Both the position numbers and the translations under genes were made by a program. Of a DNA stretch of 64,000 bases, positions 1 through 10,815 are shown piece after piece. Each line of letters begins with the position of its first letter. The stretch's first letter is position 1. The DNA lies in NCBI GenBank assembly GCA_025603075.1, contig MU626265.1:157516-221515 (forward strand), given 5' to 3'. Under the pieces are notes generated by a model that saw only the letters and a program-made list of their open reading frames with translations, did no database searches and had not been told where the DNA came from. This stretch comes from Neoconidiobolus thromboides FSU 785. Taxonomy: Eukaryota; Entomophthoromycota; Entomophthoromycetes; Entomophthorales; Neoconidiobolaceae.

Positions 1-2
1 AA

Positions 3-205
3 TACAATAGCCATCTTTTTATTATTGCTCCTGATGGCTATCGTAAAAGCAGTGACTTTGAAGCTGGCATGCTTGTAGCTGATCTCCAACAAATTAAGGA
101 ACTAAATATAGACCATGTAAATATGCTATTGTCTATATAGCTGATGCATATCCCGCGAAATTGGGAGTATGGTCACGGTTTCATTTGGATTTGGCCTTAT
201 GAATA
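3..205 (+). pseudogene. DDE (Harbinger/DDE_Tnp_4-like) transposase fragment
   Basis: Frame 3 reads YNSHLFIIAPDGY, then FEAGMLVADLQQI, and after a frameshift near 137 another frame reads YIADAYPAKLGVWSRF. The order 'PDG ... small-residue-rich linker ... D-x-YP' resembles the region around the first and second catalytic Asp in PIF/Harbinger-type DDE endonucleases. The stop at about 138, the frameshift and the lack of a third catalytic residue nearby mark it as dead. A second copy, also broken, is at 48775-48950 on the other strand. The family assignment is by motif memory only. Confidence 0.55.
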
Positions 206-309
206 GTGTGATCATATCCCCTTTTTTGTGTTAGGGCTATTGATGTATGTATTGATTTATAGTAAAATTTTAAAGGATCAAACTGTTTTCAATTATTATT
301 ATTCTATTT

Positions 310-406
310 GGGGATGTATTTTTCTGTTTAAGAATTTTACTAATAATTTTTCTACTCAAATAGTGCTTAAAAATAGAAAAAGTGATGAAGCCAAAAAAAC
401 ATCCCC
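310..406 (+). mobile_element. 97-bp MITE, copy 1
   Basis: The element begins GGGGATGT and ends ACATCCCC, with a direct ATTT on each side (306-309 and 407-410). It contains the family core CTCAAATAGTGCTTAAAA. It is inserted in the decayed DDE transposon, and the other transposon copy lacks it. A 92-codon open frame at 228-506 runs through it by chance. Confidence 0.9.
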
Positions 407-740
407 ATTTGTTAATAGTTTTAAATATGTTTTATTAATGTATATTTTAATCAACTTAGGTTTATTTATTAAAACAATATTGAATAGTAGAATAATAGAT
501 GATTAACGTATAGCGGTAATTGTAATATCTTTGAAGTTTTGCTACCAATTTAAAGATTAATAATAGGTATCAATTGTCAACCTTTTAGATGGTTCAATTA
601 AACAACAAATAGGAATTGAGACAAATTGACATAAAGCATTATTTTTTAATTCGCCTTACAATACTATTACCAGCTTCATCGTCGTCAAATACATCTTGAG
701 ATGCAGTAATCTCGAAATTTAAAGTTTTTTCTTTTTATAA

Positions 741-1913
741 ATATAACAAAAGTACAAACAGTTAAATTGAATCTGTAGCGAATATTAGCTGTAAGGTTTT
801 CCTTACCAATGTTGACATATGAGTAGCTAAAAAGTTAAGTGAAACGCTTTAAACATTGTTATTTGAAATGGAATATCAGATCATTAGCGATAATAATTTT
901 TCTAATAAAACAAAGTGATTGTCAATAGGCTTTTACAGATATCTATGTTTTTAACAATAATCAAATTATTTTATTTTGACAAGGATTGCTACTTAATTTT
1001 AGTTGAAGTAGTAGTTCATAATTGATATTTAACTTAGAGGAATAAGTAAAATTTATAGAGTAAAAAAATAAGAATACAAAAGAGATGTTATATTAAGAAA
1101 ATATAACAATAAAAATAGTAAACTAAGCCTTTGAAATTTTATTTCGTTTAATCATCTACATTTTGTAATAGCAGAGGGGCAGCTTTGGTTTTGTGAATCA
1201 TCTAAATTTAGTTTCGTTATTTATTTGTAACTTTTCATATCCTTTTCAACTGGTTCTTTTGTAAATCAATCATTGTGCCTGATCAATAAAATAAATCACC
1301 ATATTTGTTTATTAGCTAATATAAACTTTACTTATTCACATCACCAGATGATAAATTGTAGCTATATTTTTACTTTCTAGCTGAATAAAATTAGTATAAT
1401 GATAGCTGTTGTTGCTTTGTCTAGATTTTATTAACTCAATATAATAATCCATTACCATCAAAAATATACAATTTCTTTGTTGTAGTTTTGAAGCATCGAA
1501 AATACTGGCTGTTACCCAGCTATTTAATCAAATAAGCAGGAGATCTCACTTGCTTTCACAATGGCATGGATAAAATCCTTGATTTTTAACTTAACATTAA
1601 TAAAACAATTAGTAGCATGTAATCATAAATAATTAACAACAATAAATTCATTTAAGTGACTTTTTATATTTTATATAACTATTGTGGTATAATATTTTAT
1701 TTGTGTTAATTTTTATTAATTCCAAACTCATCCTGTTTTAAAAACTATAAAAAAGCTCAACTCTTTATATTGTTAAATATTAGACGTACATTTAAATTTA
1801 ACAAACTTCAAAGAGATAAAATAAAGTGAAATAAAAAATGAATTCTGAAATCCTAAAAGTAGATTAAAATATTTAAATTTACTCATCATAGTCTTTATTT
1901 AGCTACTCTATAA
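741..1913. other. Intergenic, no gene recognised
   Basis: AT-rich with frequent stops in all frames. A short minus-strand stretch around 1540-1610 reads HAIVKASEISCLFD before a stop; no family was recognised and it may be transposon debris. Confidence 0.6.
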
Positions 1914-2684
1914 TCACTCTTGACTAGGTTTTACTTCTATCTCAGTAACTGCTTCTTCAAGAGTTTCTGTATTGGCAGAGTTTTCAGTACCCTCATTGCT
2001 TTTATCGTCAACTTCATTTAAGCCCTCCTTTTTAATAGCAACATTTCCGCTGTTATCCAATTCTACTTTAGGCTTTGAATCTATATTATCTAAAATCTCA
2101 ACTTTAGTTTGCTTATCGTCTTTATTATTGATCATTTGCATAGTGTTTGAAGTTATCTCAGCTTGATTTTCCCTATTAAAAATATGGTGAGCAGCCTCAT
2201 TTACTTTGGAGATAGATACGCCAAGTCTCTTTTTGATTCTATTGATAAATCCAGTTACAATATTATTAGATAAATCGTAAATCTCATTAGTTAAATCTAA
2301 AATAACTTGTTCGTTTTCAACTAGAAATGGATGAAATACATTGTCATAAATATTTAAGTGACCATTTAACTTTGGGTAAGTGATGTAAAATAGTGAAATG
2401 TATTTTATCTCATAGTAGTAAAATATCCTAAAGATTAATATCAATAATAAACATAAAATAATAAGGTCGTATTACCAACTGAAAAAAATATCAATGAATT
2501 GTTCAAGCGTTAGATAGGCGATTAAACAAAACCAAAATTTTGAGATTGATGCTAACTCTTTCTCATTTTTAATAGCTTTATAAGTTTTAAAACTTGGGAT
2601 TAAAAAACAGTATATGATTCTATTAAATAATGAGTTGATTTTTATATTGAAATGACAATTTTACTTATAAATATCTACAATCAT
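1914..2684 (-). CDS. TB2/DP1/HVA22 family ER membrane-shaping protein
   Basis: Three exons give a 225-aa protein: 2684-2665, 2619-2476 and 2427-1914, with 45- and 48-nt introns whose phases fit exactly. The domain reads IPSFKTYKAIKNEK, then EQFIDIFFSWIFYYYEIKY, then TYPKLNGHLNIYDN, which is the Reep/Yop1/HVA22 signature: two hairpin hydrophobic segments separated by a charged loop and the conserved 'YP...G...Y' motif. Family members sit as hairpins in the tubular ER and curve the membrane. The last 100 residues are acidic, Asn/Lys/Glu-rich and probably disordered. The 20-nt first exon is chosen because it gives an ATG in phase; it is the least certain part. The gene is divergent from GPN2 across about 490 bp. 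Confidence 0.82.
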
Positions 2685-3170
2685 TATTTTGACTAAAGAA
2701 AAGAAATTTATTTATAAAACTATTCTTTGATTTAAATAGTTCAATCTTATCTACAAATAAGAATTTACTCAAGATTAATTTATAATATTGATGTAAATTT
2801 ATTATTTTGATTAAAGCTATTTAGTAAAAACAAAGATAAAAGCTTATAAGTTTAAAATTTTATCTATATTTTAGTAAATAATGAATTAAATTGACTCGCA
2901 ATTAAATTATTATCACTAAAAGAAATTAGAGCTATATGAGGCTAGCAAATACCTAAGAAGTATCAACAACTAATATCAACTTTATATTAAGATAAAATTT
3001 AATCATTATTTTTATATTATCTTAGTTGATTACTAATATTTCTATATCGTGTTATACTCATCTTTTATTCAAATTGTTCAATAATAATTGAACTATTATT
3101 TTTCTAGTGAATTTGAAACAAATTTAAGCCATAGCAAAATTTTTTTAGAAAACTACTTTTTATTCTAACA
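2685..3170. promoter_or_regulatory. Divergent intergenic region, HVA22-like / GPN2
   Basis: 486 bp of AT-rich sequence lie between the start codons of two genes that point away from each other, so it should hold both promoters. No specific factor site was recognised. Confidence 0.5.
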
Positions 3171-4333
3171 ATGCCATTTGGACAAGTAAAACATAAAGAA
3201 TAAGGATAAAGCAAGGATTAAAATAAGTAAGGTAGTAATAGGACCACCAGGATCAGGCAAAACAAGTTATTGTTATGGAGCAGAACAATTTTTCTCGGGT
3301 TTAAAAAGGTAGTTACTACTTATTATCAGTTTCATTTAAACTTTATTCTTAGAAAAACGATTATTATCAATTTAGATCCAGCTAATGAAAATATTCCTTA
3401 TACACCCGCCATTGATATTAATGACTTAATTACAGTACAAGATGTTATGGATGAATTTCAATTGGGACCTAATGGGGGTATGGTTTATTGTATGGAGTAT
3501 TTGGAGAAAAATATAGACTGGTTAATAAATAAACTTACGAAATTTGAAGGTAAATAAACAAATGGAAATTTAAACAATGTTAACTTTATTTAGATTCTTA
3601 TTTTATATTTGATTTTCCTGGACAAGTTGAACTGTATACTCATAATTATTCGGTAAAGAACATATTAGATAAATTACAAAAACTGGACTTTAGAGTAATT
3701 TAAAACGTCAATATTTTAAGATCCTATTTACAATTTTTAGTTGACTGCTGTACATCTAGTAGATGCCCATTACTGTACTGATCCAGTGAAGTATATATCA
3801 GTTTTACTAGTATCACTGAAGACAATGTTGCTGTTAGAGTTGCCTCATGTCAATGTACTTTCAAAGTTAGATCTAATTCAAAGTTACGGAAAATTAGGTA
3901 ATATCAATCAAAGCCAAATATCAAATTAAAACAATTTAAAAATAATAGCCTTTAGGTTAGAATTTTATACAGAAGTTATGGATTTAAGCTATCTTTTAGA
4001 ACAGCTTAACGAAGAGCAGATGGGAACGAAATACCACAAGCTAACAGAAGCGCTTTCCTCTTTAGTTGAAGAGTTCGGGCTAGTCCATTTCCACCCCTTA
4101 ATGGTCGAAGTTGGTTTTTTTCACTATATATTATATTATTAACTCATTTATTTAAGGATAAAAAATCCATGATTTCATTGATGAAAGCCATCGATAAAGC
4201 GAACGGCTATGTTTTTGGAGGCTTGGATGAGGACAACACTTCTTTGTTATTATCGAATATTAAGGTGCTTGATAACACTGAGTTAATAAGCGATATGGAA
4301 CAGATTTATATAAAAGAAAGAGAAGAGTTATAA
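3171..4333 (+). CDS. GPN2: GPN-loop GTPase 2
   Basis: Seven exons (3171-3185, 3232-3308, 3353-3549, 3594-3694, 3741-3897, 3961-4109, 4157-4333) with matching phases give 290 aa, close to the 310 of human GPN2. It starts [16 protein letters not shown], the family's P-loop, followed by [12 protein letters not shown], the GPN loop in [28 protein letters not shown] and the ADLKPEN-unrelated HLVDAHYC and [12 protein letters not shown] strands. The C-terminal [12 protein letters not shown] is also typical. GPN2 proteins act in the cytoplasm in assembly and nuclear import of RNA polymerase II. The first exon is only 15 nt. Intron 5 has two possible acceptors; the one before AATTTTATAC keeps the conserved [12 protein letters not shown]. 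Confidence 0.93.
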
Positions 4334-4447
4334 ATAACTTTTGCAAAATAAATTAATAAACGAGACGCTACACAAACTATGACTATTAATTTACAATAAT
4401 CACATAATTAAGATCATTTATTTATATAAGGCGATATAAGAATTAAC

Positions 4448-5380
4448 TCAAAGCAAGCTAGTTTTTCTTTTACTTAAAATAGAAAATGAAAATCTACGAA
4501 TTCTTAATGGGGTTGTAGGAGGCACTAGAAAATCCCAGGACTTTTTAGACCTTAACATAAAGGCATCTTCATCCATTTCTTTCCCTTTAGAAGCAGTATC
4601 TATTAATATATTAATTAAGGCAAGGTCTTTATGTAACTCATCGTCTATATCTTTAAATTGATTTAGAGTATTAACAAGCTTTGAATGATACTCTTCCAAC
4701 TGTGTGTACCTTAAACTTTCCTGAAAAAAATTAGAGCATATATAAGTATATATGCATATAACTACCTTATCTACTTCTTGGAATTGAAGCTTAATTAGAG
4801 TTCTTATGACATAAATGACTCTAAAATTAATCAGTATATAAATGGATATTCTTATATGTGCACTAGAGTCAAATAAATAGATGATATCGAATAGCAGGCA
4901 TATAGAAATAAGGAAAATATCTAAAACATTGAATAAAGAACTAAAGTAACTCTTAAAGCCAAGGTAATAACCTCGCAATATGGCTTCACATAGAAATAAG
5001 ATAAAAATAACAATATTCGTGTATAAGGAAGCTTTTAATAATGAAACATTAAACGGGTTGTTTGGTACTTAAAAAAAGTATTAGCTTTATAAAATATAAT
5101 GAAAATAAAGAACAGTACCTATAAATAAATCGGATATGGATAAAAATAAGTTCATAAAAGCTAAAATAGTGACTGTATACAAAAAAGATTTTTCAAAAAT
5201 TATAGTCGCAACTTTCCTTTTAAAATATATAGAATAAGGTTCATTATCAGCTCTGTTATAGGTTTCTTCATTAGTTATATTGTACTCTGCATCTAAAGCT
5301 TGTAGTTCTTGAACTACGCTCCGAAGGATCATAGCTTTTTCTACCACTAAGCCTTCATGTTCAAAATATTTTTCATCCAT
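4448..5380 (-). CDS. Hv1-like voltage-sensor-only membrane protein
   Basis: Three exons (5380-5119, 5067-4766, 4720-4448) give 278 aa. Four hydrophobic segments follow a charged N-terminus: S1 about 64-88, S2 about 102-124, S3 about 134-153, S4 about 161-180, then a helical, probably coiled-coil tail (about 188-230). The layout and motifs match voltage-gated proton channels: FLCEAILRGYYLGF (E115, R119) and FNVLDIFLISICLLFDIIYL (D137, D148). By eye the key positions differ from animal Hv1: S1 selectivity Asp is Asn77, and the S4 Arg series R-R-R-N becomes Ile167, Arg170, Tyr173, Arg176. So the fold is well supported, but proton conduction is not assured. It could be a non-conducting sensor or have altered selectivity. 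Confidence 0.7.
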
Positions 5381-6815
5381 CCTTTTAAAAAGTAAACTTT
5401 TGTTAAATTTATTTTTTAAATACTATTCACTAATTTTAGTTGATCGTATATCTCCATTTATTTACGTTAAATTTTTGTCTAAAATTTAAATGAAGTTGAA
5501 TTTGATAATCAAAATTTAATTTAACTTAAATTAAGTTTTCAACCATTCTAGATTTCTAATAAATAAAATAGTAAAAAGAAATTACTGTTAAATGTTGCGC
5601 TAACAACCATTATTTTTACAAATAATTTTATTCCTTTTTATTCTTATTTATAAAGTAGACACTCATTTTTTGAGTTATGTTAAATAAGTATGACATTCTA
5701 ATGATTAAAATTAAAATATTTAAAGAATACAGTTAAGAATTATAAAATTTGGTTAATTTTGTCTTAAAGATGTTATTGATTTTGATATTTGTTTTAAACA
5801 GGATAGATGCATCAAGGCCTTTTATAACTAAACAAATTAGGCCTTTTAATTATATTGTATAAAAACATCTAAATAATACAAGCAAAATGCTTGTAATTTT
5901 ATATGCTAATATTGTAAACAGTTACATTAAAAACTTCATTTAAAATAATTTGTTTTTAAAGCAGATGATTTTTTTATTAGATTGTTAATAAACCACTGTT
6001 ATTAATAATCGAATAGTTAAAAAAGTATAGTTGCATCTCTTTATAATATCTTATAATAACCTCAATAATTACAATAATAAGTCACAAATCCAATTTAAAA
6101 TCGGAACAGTATTGAGAAAAGTTTAAAACTTGTTTTTACTGGTAGGATAATATTAAGCCAATCAAAAGTGTGAACACAGGAAAGTGATGCAATAAATAGA
6201 TAATTCATACTTTTGATTAGCTATTAATATTAAATATGATCTAATAATATCCATTTATAATTATTTAAGCCCAAAAAGAAGCAAAGTATTTTTCGATAAT
6301 AAATTACCGAGCCAGTAAAATCGTTCTATCTATCTCATTAATTGCTTAAACAGCTCCACTCAAATATGTGCTTAAAGCCAATAAAGAATCACTATAGCAT
6401 CTTCTTCACAAACGATTGGTTTAAATTTTTATTTTGATCTTGAGGGGGAAACTATGGGCTTAAAAAAACAAACCAACTAAACAGCCAAGTTAACGGGTAA
6501 ATCAAATTAATACCAATTGTTCATAACCCACTTTAAATATTAATTTCTTTTTAACTAAGAATTTGAGGATTGTGGCTTTGAATTGAATTTCTATAACTCT
6601 ATCTCAACTTCCTTTAAAACTATAAACTAGTGTCTATCCAAAGTACATTAAGCTTCCTATATTTAATAAGACTATACTCTCTGTAGGTATTCTCTTTTAT
6701 TTTCTCTGTTCTTATTCTTAATTTAGAGTATTTTTCCTTTAACATCAACTTATTAAATCCCAAACTCATTATCTCACTCATAGAAATATCATTAATATTT
6801 ACATAATTCATAAAA
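5381..6815. other. Intergenic, no gene recognised
   Basis: Stops occur in all frames; the 63-codon minus frame at 6620-6811 has no recognisable motif. The right part should contain the Cdc42 promoter. Confidence 0.6.
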
Positions 6816-7548
6816 ATGCAGACAATTAAATGTGTAGTAGTAGGTGATGGTGCCGTCGGAAAGGTATTTTAATTATTTAAAATTATGTCAGCTTGAATTA
6901 ATTTAATTTAATTTAATTTAGACTTGTCTTCTTATTTCATACACTACTAACAAATTCCCCTCGGAGTATGTTCCAACCGTAAGTGACTCTAGATATTTAT
7001 AAATTTATGTTCAAGCTTTATTAGGTATTTGACAATTATGCCGTTACTGTTATGATAGGTGAAGAACCTTATACTCTTGGTCTTTTTGATACAGCAGGTA
7101 AATAACTATCACATTAGTAAAATCTCATTTATTTATTATTTTAGGTCAGGAGGATTACGATCGTTTAAGACCTCTTTCATACCCTCAAACTGACGTATTT
7201 TTGGTTTGCTTTTCAGTAACATCCCCAGCTTCATTTGAAAACGTTAAAGAGAAATGGTTCCCAGAAGTACACCATCATTGTCCAGGAGTTCCATGTTTAA
7301 TTGTTGGTACTCAAATGGATCTTCGTGATGATCCAGCAGTTATTGAAAAGCTTGCACGTCAACGCCAAAAGCCAATTTCCACAGATCAAGGTGAACGTTT
7401 AGCTCGTGAGCTCAAAGCAGTAAAATATGTAGAATGTTCAGCACTTACTCAATCTGGACTTAAGAATGTATTTGATGAAGCTATCGTAGCAGCTTTAGAA
7501 CCACCAGTTACTCGAGGAAGTAAAAAAGGAGGCTGTACTCTTTTATAA
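6816..7548 (+). CDS. CDC42: Rho-family GTPase Cdc42
   Basis: Four exons (6816-6863, 6922-6978, 7025-7097, 7145-7548) give 193 aa. The G domain is complete: GDGAVGKTCL (P-loop, residues 10-19), YVPTVFDNYA (switch I, 32-41), [20 protein letters not shown] (switch II), GTQMDLR (nucleotide specificity) and ECSALTQ. The Rho insert [16 protein letters not shown] is typical of Cdc42. The C-terminus [10 protein letters not shown] has a polybasic stretch and a CaaX box ending in Leu, which favours geranylgeranylation; an ICMT able to finish that processing lies at 46200-47288. The protein controls cell polarity and actin at the plasma membrane. Intron 1 ends with a short run of an ATTTA repeat. Confidence 0.97.
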
Positions 7549-8375
7549 TTTGAGAGAATTAAACCATGGGAATTAGCATTCCATAAAGAACCCTATTCGA
7601 TTTAACATCCATGAAAGCGCGTAAATTTTAATCCATTTTCCCCTTTTCTTTTATTCATAATAACATTGTTTAAACTACTCATAAAATAGTTTCGGTAATT
7701 TTTTTATTTGGCTATCTTTAAGATTGAATTTAATTAGTATTATTATCATAGAATCTTTATATTCAACTGAAGTCTTTTTTGTTAGATTAAATATGAATAT
7801 ATATTACATCTAGCTTATACTATTTATAATTGAATTTAATCTTTCTTATAAGACAATAGAATAATCGTTAGGACTACTTCAATCTTTATTCACATTAAAA
7901 TATTAAGCCTTTTATCAACTGGTAAGCTTCAAGCTATATGCTAAATAACCAACACCTCAAATATCTTGTAAGTAGGACTGTTATACTACAATATTGTGTA
8001 TAGCTATATAAACTATATTATTGTACATTTTATGTATATAACTTAGCTTTAATAGATTTAAAAACAATCATAAGATAGCAATATACTTAATATATTTATC
8101 ATTTACTCTATTTTTGAAGTTAATAATAACTATTACTTGTCAAGATCATTTTCTAATATAAACTTAGGTTAATTCTTTTGTTTGTTATTTGAAATAATTA
8201 TATATGCTAGATTGCTAAATAAGTCACAATGAGCATAAAAAATAAGTGAATTATAAAATTTAGCCAATTAAATAGCATAATTCACTCACATAATAATAGT
8301 ATAAATAAATTAGTTTATAAATTTAAGGAGTAATAGGTATAAATAACAATCTTAATTAATTTTGTGACTTTTAAG
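7549..8375. other. Intergenic, no gene recognised
   Basis: AT-rich spacer between the 3' end of Cdc42 and the ACMSD start; it must hold the ACMSD promoter. No motif stands out. Confidence 0.55.
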
Positions 8376-9466
8376 ATGTCAACTACAAATAGCAACAAAT
8401 TTTTAAAAATCGATATTCATACTCATATACTACCAAAACAATTACCAGACTTATCTCGTAAATATGGTTATGGTTCTTGGGTTTCTTTGGATCACTTTGA
8501 ACCTGTAAGTAGTTTACAGCTATTAAATAATAATATATTAATCTGATTTAGGGTAAAGCAAACATGATGAAGGATGGAAAAAACTTCAGAACCATCGAAT
8601 GTAACTGCTGGTCTTCATCTCAACGTATAAAAGAGTGCAATGATACTGGAGTAGATGTTCAGGTCATTTCTACTGTCCCAGTTATGTTCAACTACTGGGC
8701 AAAACCTCAACACACTTTAGATCTTGCTAAATATTTAAATGATCATGTAGCTCAAACAGTAGCTGAGGATCCTTCTAGATTTATTGGCTTAGGCACTTTA
8801 CCTATGCAAGCTCCGGATCTTGCCATTCAAGAGATGAAACGTTGTGTTAATGAGCTAGGATTACCTGGGGTACAGATAGGCTCTCATATCAATGAATGGA
8901 ATTTAGATGCACCAGAACTGGATCTCTTTTTTAAAGCAGCAGAAGAGCTTGGGTGTGTTATTTTTGTTCATCCTTGGGATATGGAAACAAAGGGGCGAAT
9001 GGAAAAATATTGGTTTCCCTGGCTTATTGGTATGCCTTGTGAAACCACTATTGCCGTTTGCTCCTTAATCTTTGGAGGTGTTTTTGATCGCTATCCTAAA
9101 CTTAAGGTTTGTTTTGCCCATGGAGGCGGATCGTTTTTGGCTACCTTAGGTAGAATCGATCATGGCTTCAATGTAAGACCAGATTTGTGTGCCACACACA
9201 TTAAGAAACCACCTTCTAGCTATTTAAAACAAATCTTTGTTGATTCTTTAGTTCATGATTTAGATGCCTTAAAGTTTATGGTTGGTAAAGTAGGTGTAGA
9301 TAATATTTTATTAGGTTCTGATTATCCATTTCCGCTCGGTGAACATCATCCTGGTAAACTCATTGAGGATGCTTCTGAATTTAGCGATGAGGATAAAGAA
9401 AAAATGTTATCTGGGAATGCATTGAAACTTTTCAACTTAAAACCTGAGAACTATTTGCGCAACTAA
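8376..9466 (+). CDS. ACMSD: 2-amino-3-carboxymuconate-6-semialdehyde decarboxylase (ACMSD)
   Basis: Two exons (8376-8504 and 8552-9466) give 347 aa, the size of animal ACMSD plus a short N-terminus. The enzyme (EC 4.1.1.45) decarboxylates ACMS in the kynurenine pathway, diverting tryptophan carbon from quinolinate/NAD synthesis. It belongs to the metal-dependent amidohydrolase superfamily. Visible motifs are the metal-binding HxH in IDIHTHILPK, STVPVMFNYWAKP, GLGTLPMQAPDLA, GVQIGSHINEWNLDAPEL, FVHPWDMETKGRM (metal His), CFAHGGGSF and GSDYPFPLGE (metal Asp). All expected catalytic residues are present. The ATG at 8376 is chosen over the upstream GTG frame because homologues begin just before KIDIHTH. 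The 47-nt intron has a standard donor GTAAGT. Confidence 0.95.
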
Positions 9467-9684
9467 TTTGATGTATATTATGGCTATGGATTCATTTACT
9501 TCTACTATTATTATTAAATGATATTGTTTTTATCACTATATTTTATTTTATTGTATCTATTTGTTATGAGCCATCTTTTATTCTTTTTATAGAGTCTAAA
9601 ATGGTGTAATATTTATCCCTGATTTTTAATAATTTACAATCGTGGTACTTGATTAAAACTATCTTTAATTTCTTAAAGTATAAA

Positions 9685-10180
9685 ATGGATTACACGAACT
9701 TAGAGTTAAGATTAAACACGCTAATAAACCAACAAGTAGAAAAAATCCAGACCGAAATAAAGTCTAACAATGACTTACCAAATCACCTTATACCAAGTTC
9801 TCGATTATATGTTAATAAAGAAGAAGGTTTATTATTAATAGAAATAAAGACCAAAAAAGTAATTTCAAAATTTTATTTAATAAATTAAAAACTAAAAGAG
9901 TACTTAGGGGATTAAGCTAGACATAACAACTTTGAAATACTATCAACCATTTATAAAAATAGCTGGGAACTGTCTTTCAAAGGTGAGTGAGATTGAGCTT
10001 GGGCTACCTGATTTAGACCAACATTCTTTGGTCCCGAAGTTTTATCAACAGGAAAATAGACAATTTGAATTAACTATTACTTTACCTCATCATTTTGGTG
10101 AATTACCAACGGATATTCATTATATTCATGCTAAGTTTGTTGTTCCTAATCTCCTTAAGATCTATATTCCTATTGTTTAA
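9685..10180 (+). CDS. Small unknown protein, possible CS/HSP20-like C-terminal half
   Basis: Two exons (9685-9858, 9917-10180), joined in phase 0 across a GT..AAG intron of 58 nt, give 145 aa. I do not recognise the family. The N-terminal half is helical and charged (LELRLNTLINQQVEKIQTE). The C-terminal half alternates short hydrophobic strands and ends AKFVVPNLLKIYIPIV, a pattern like the last strands of CS/p23 or PIH1-type beta-sandwich domains ('A.f..~L.i.iP'). That resemblance is weak and is an inference. It sits 218 bp after ACMSD on the same strand and converges with LAMTOR5. Confidence 0.6.
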
Positions 10181-10392
10181 GTTTTTACTTATGAAATAGT
10201 CAAGAATTCTTAAATATCGCTTTCAGATAATATATTATAATCTTATTCAAATATAGTTATCTAAACTAAAACAAGTAATGTTTAATTTTATACATTATAA
10301 CTATCAATTATAAAACAACAGATAATTAATAAATAGTAATCATCAGACCCTTTAATGAGCATAATAAAAAACTTTAATAACCTTCTATTTAA

Positions 10393-10815
10393 TCAAGCGT
10401 TATAATACATCGCTATTGTGTAACTCCTATGATTCTTAATAAAGACTTTACTATAATTTTAATTAAAATTGGGTTTACTTTTTAGACGAAAAATAAACTA
10501 CCTGTTTTTCAACTGTAAACAAATACTCGGGTTCTCATTTTCTTTATTGTGAAACTCTCCAATTTCTTTGACTCTACGACCAATACTCGCTAAATATCCT
10601 GAAGCGGATGAACTGGCTGTTCCTCTTGCTAAAAATTAATTTCGAGATTTATATAAATATATTATAATTAACTACCTAATAAGCAAAGCCCATTGTCATC
10701 TGTAATTAAAATGCCATTGACAGATTCATCTGCTAAACTAAATTTTAAAATTTGCAGAATGTTATTAAAGGTGAAGTTACCATTCTTCTATCATTTTATC
10801 AATTTCACTATCCAT
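10393..10815 (-). CDS. LAMTOR5: Ragulator subunit LAMTOR5 (HBXIP-like roadblock protein)
   Basis: Four exons (10815-10781, 10737-10676, 10628-10502, 10450-10393) with consistent phases give 93 aa; human LAMTOR5 has 91. The core reads SVNGILITDDNGLCLLARGT, followed by SGYLASIGRRVKEIGE, then PSICLQLKN and VFIKNHRSYTIAMYYNA. This is the roadblock/LC7 order beta-strand, Asp-x-x-Gly turn, RGT, long helix, strand, and the final 'I.K...YT.A.' strand of the family. LAMTOR5 forms the vacuolar/lysosomal Ragulator-type scaffold for Rag GTPases in TORC1 signalling. No single exon is long enough to be an obvious open frame, so the gene is easily missed. Confidence 0.85.

Larger units (their letters stand above)
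1..740 (+). mobile_element. Decayed DDE transposon, copy A (runs off left edge)
   Basis: This stretch matches, base by base with many substitutions, the reverse complement of about 48350-48960. Similarity is clear over about 60-225 (transposase part) and 560-720 (a second block containing AATAATAGGTATCAATTGTC), and the spacing between blocks agrees once a 97-bp inserted element at 310-406 is removed. Two dispersed, diverged, collinear copies indicate an old transposon. Only part is in the window, so ends and terminal repeats are not seen. The block at 560-720 translates weakly on the minus strand as SQDVFDDDEAGNSIVRRIK and may be part of a second element protein. Confidence 0.7.

Noticed and set aside
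228-506. 92-codon plus-strand frame
   Set aside because: It runs from transposon debris through MITE copy 1 into flanking DNA; no domain, and copy B of the same region is not open.
205-740. The MITE as a non-autonomous derivative of the decayed DDE transposon
   Set aside because: The MITE has 4-bp duplications, while Harbinger-type elements make 3-bp ones, and no MITE end sequence is seen in either transposon copy apart from the insertion itself.
6620-6811. 63-codon minus frame before Cdc42
   Set aside because: No motif, starts right at the Cdc42 5' leader, composition like intergenic DNA.
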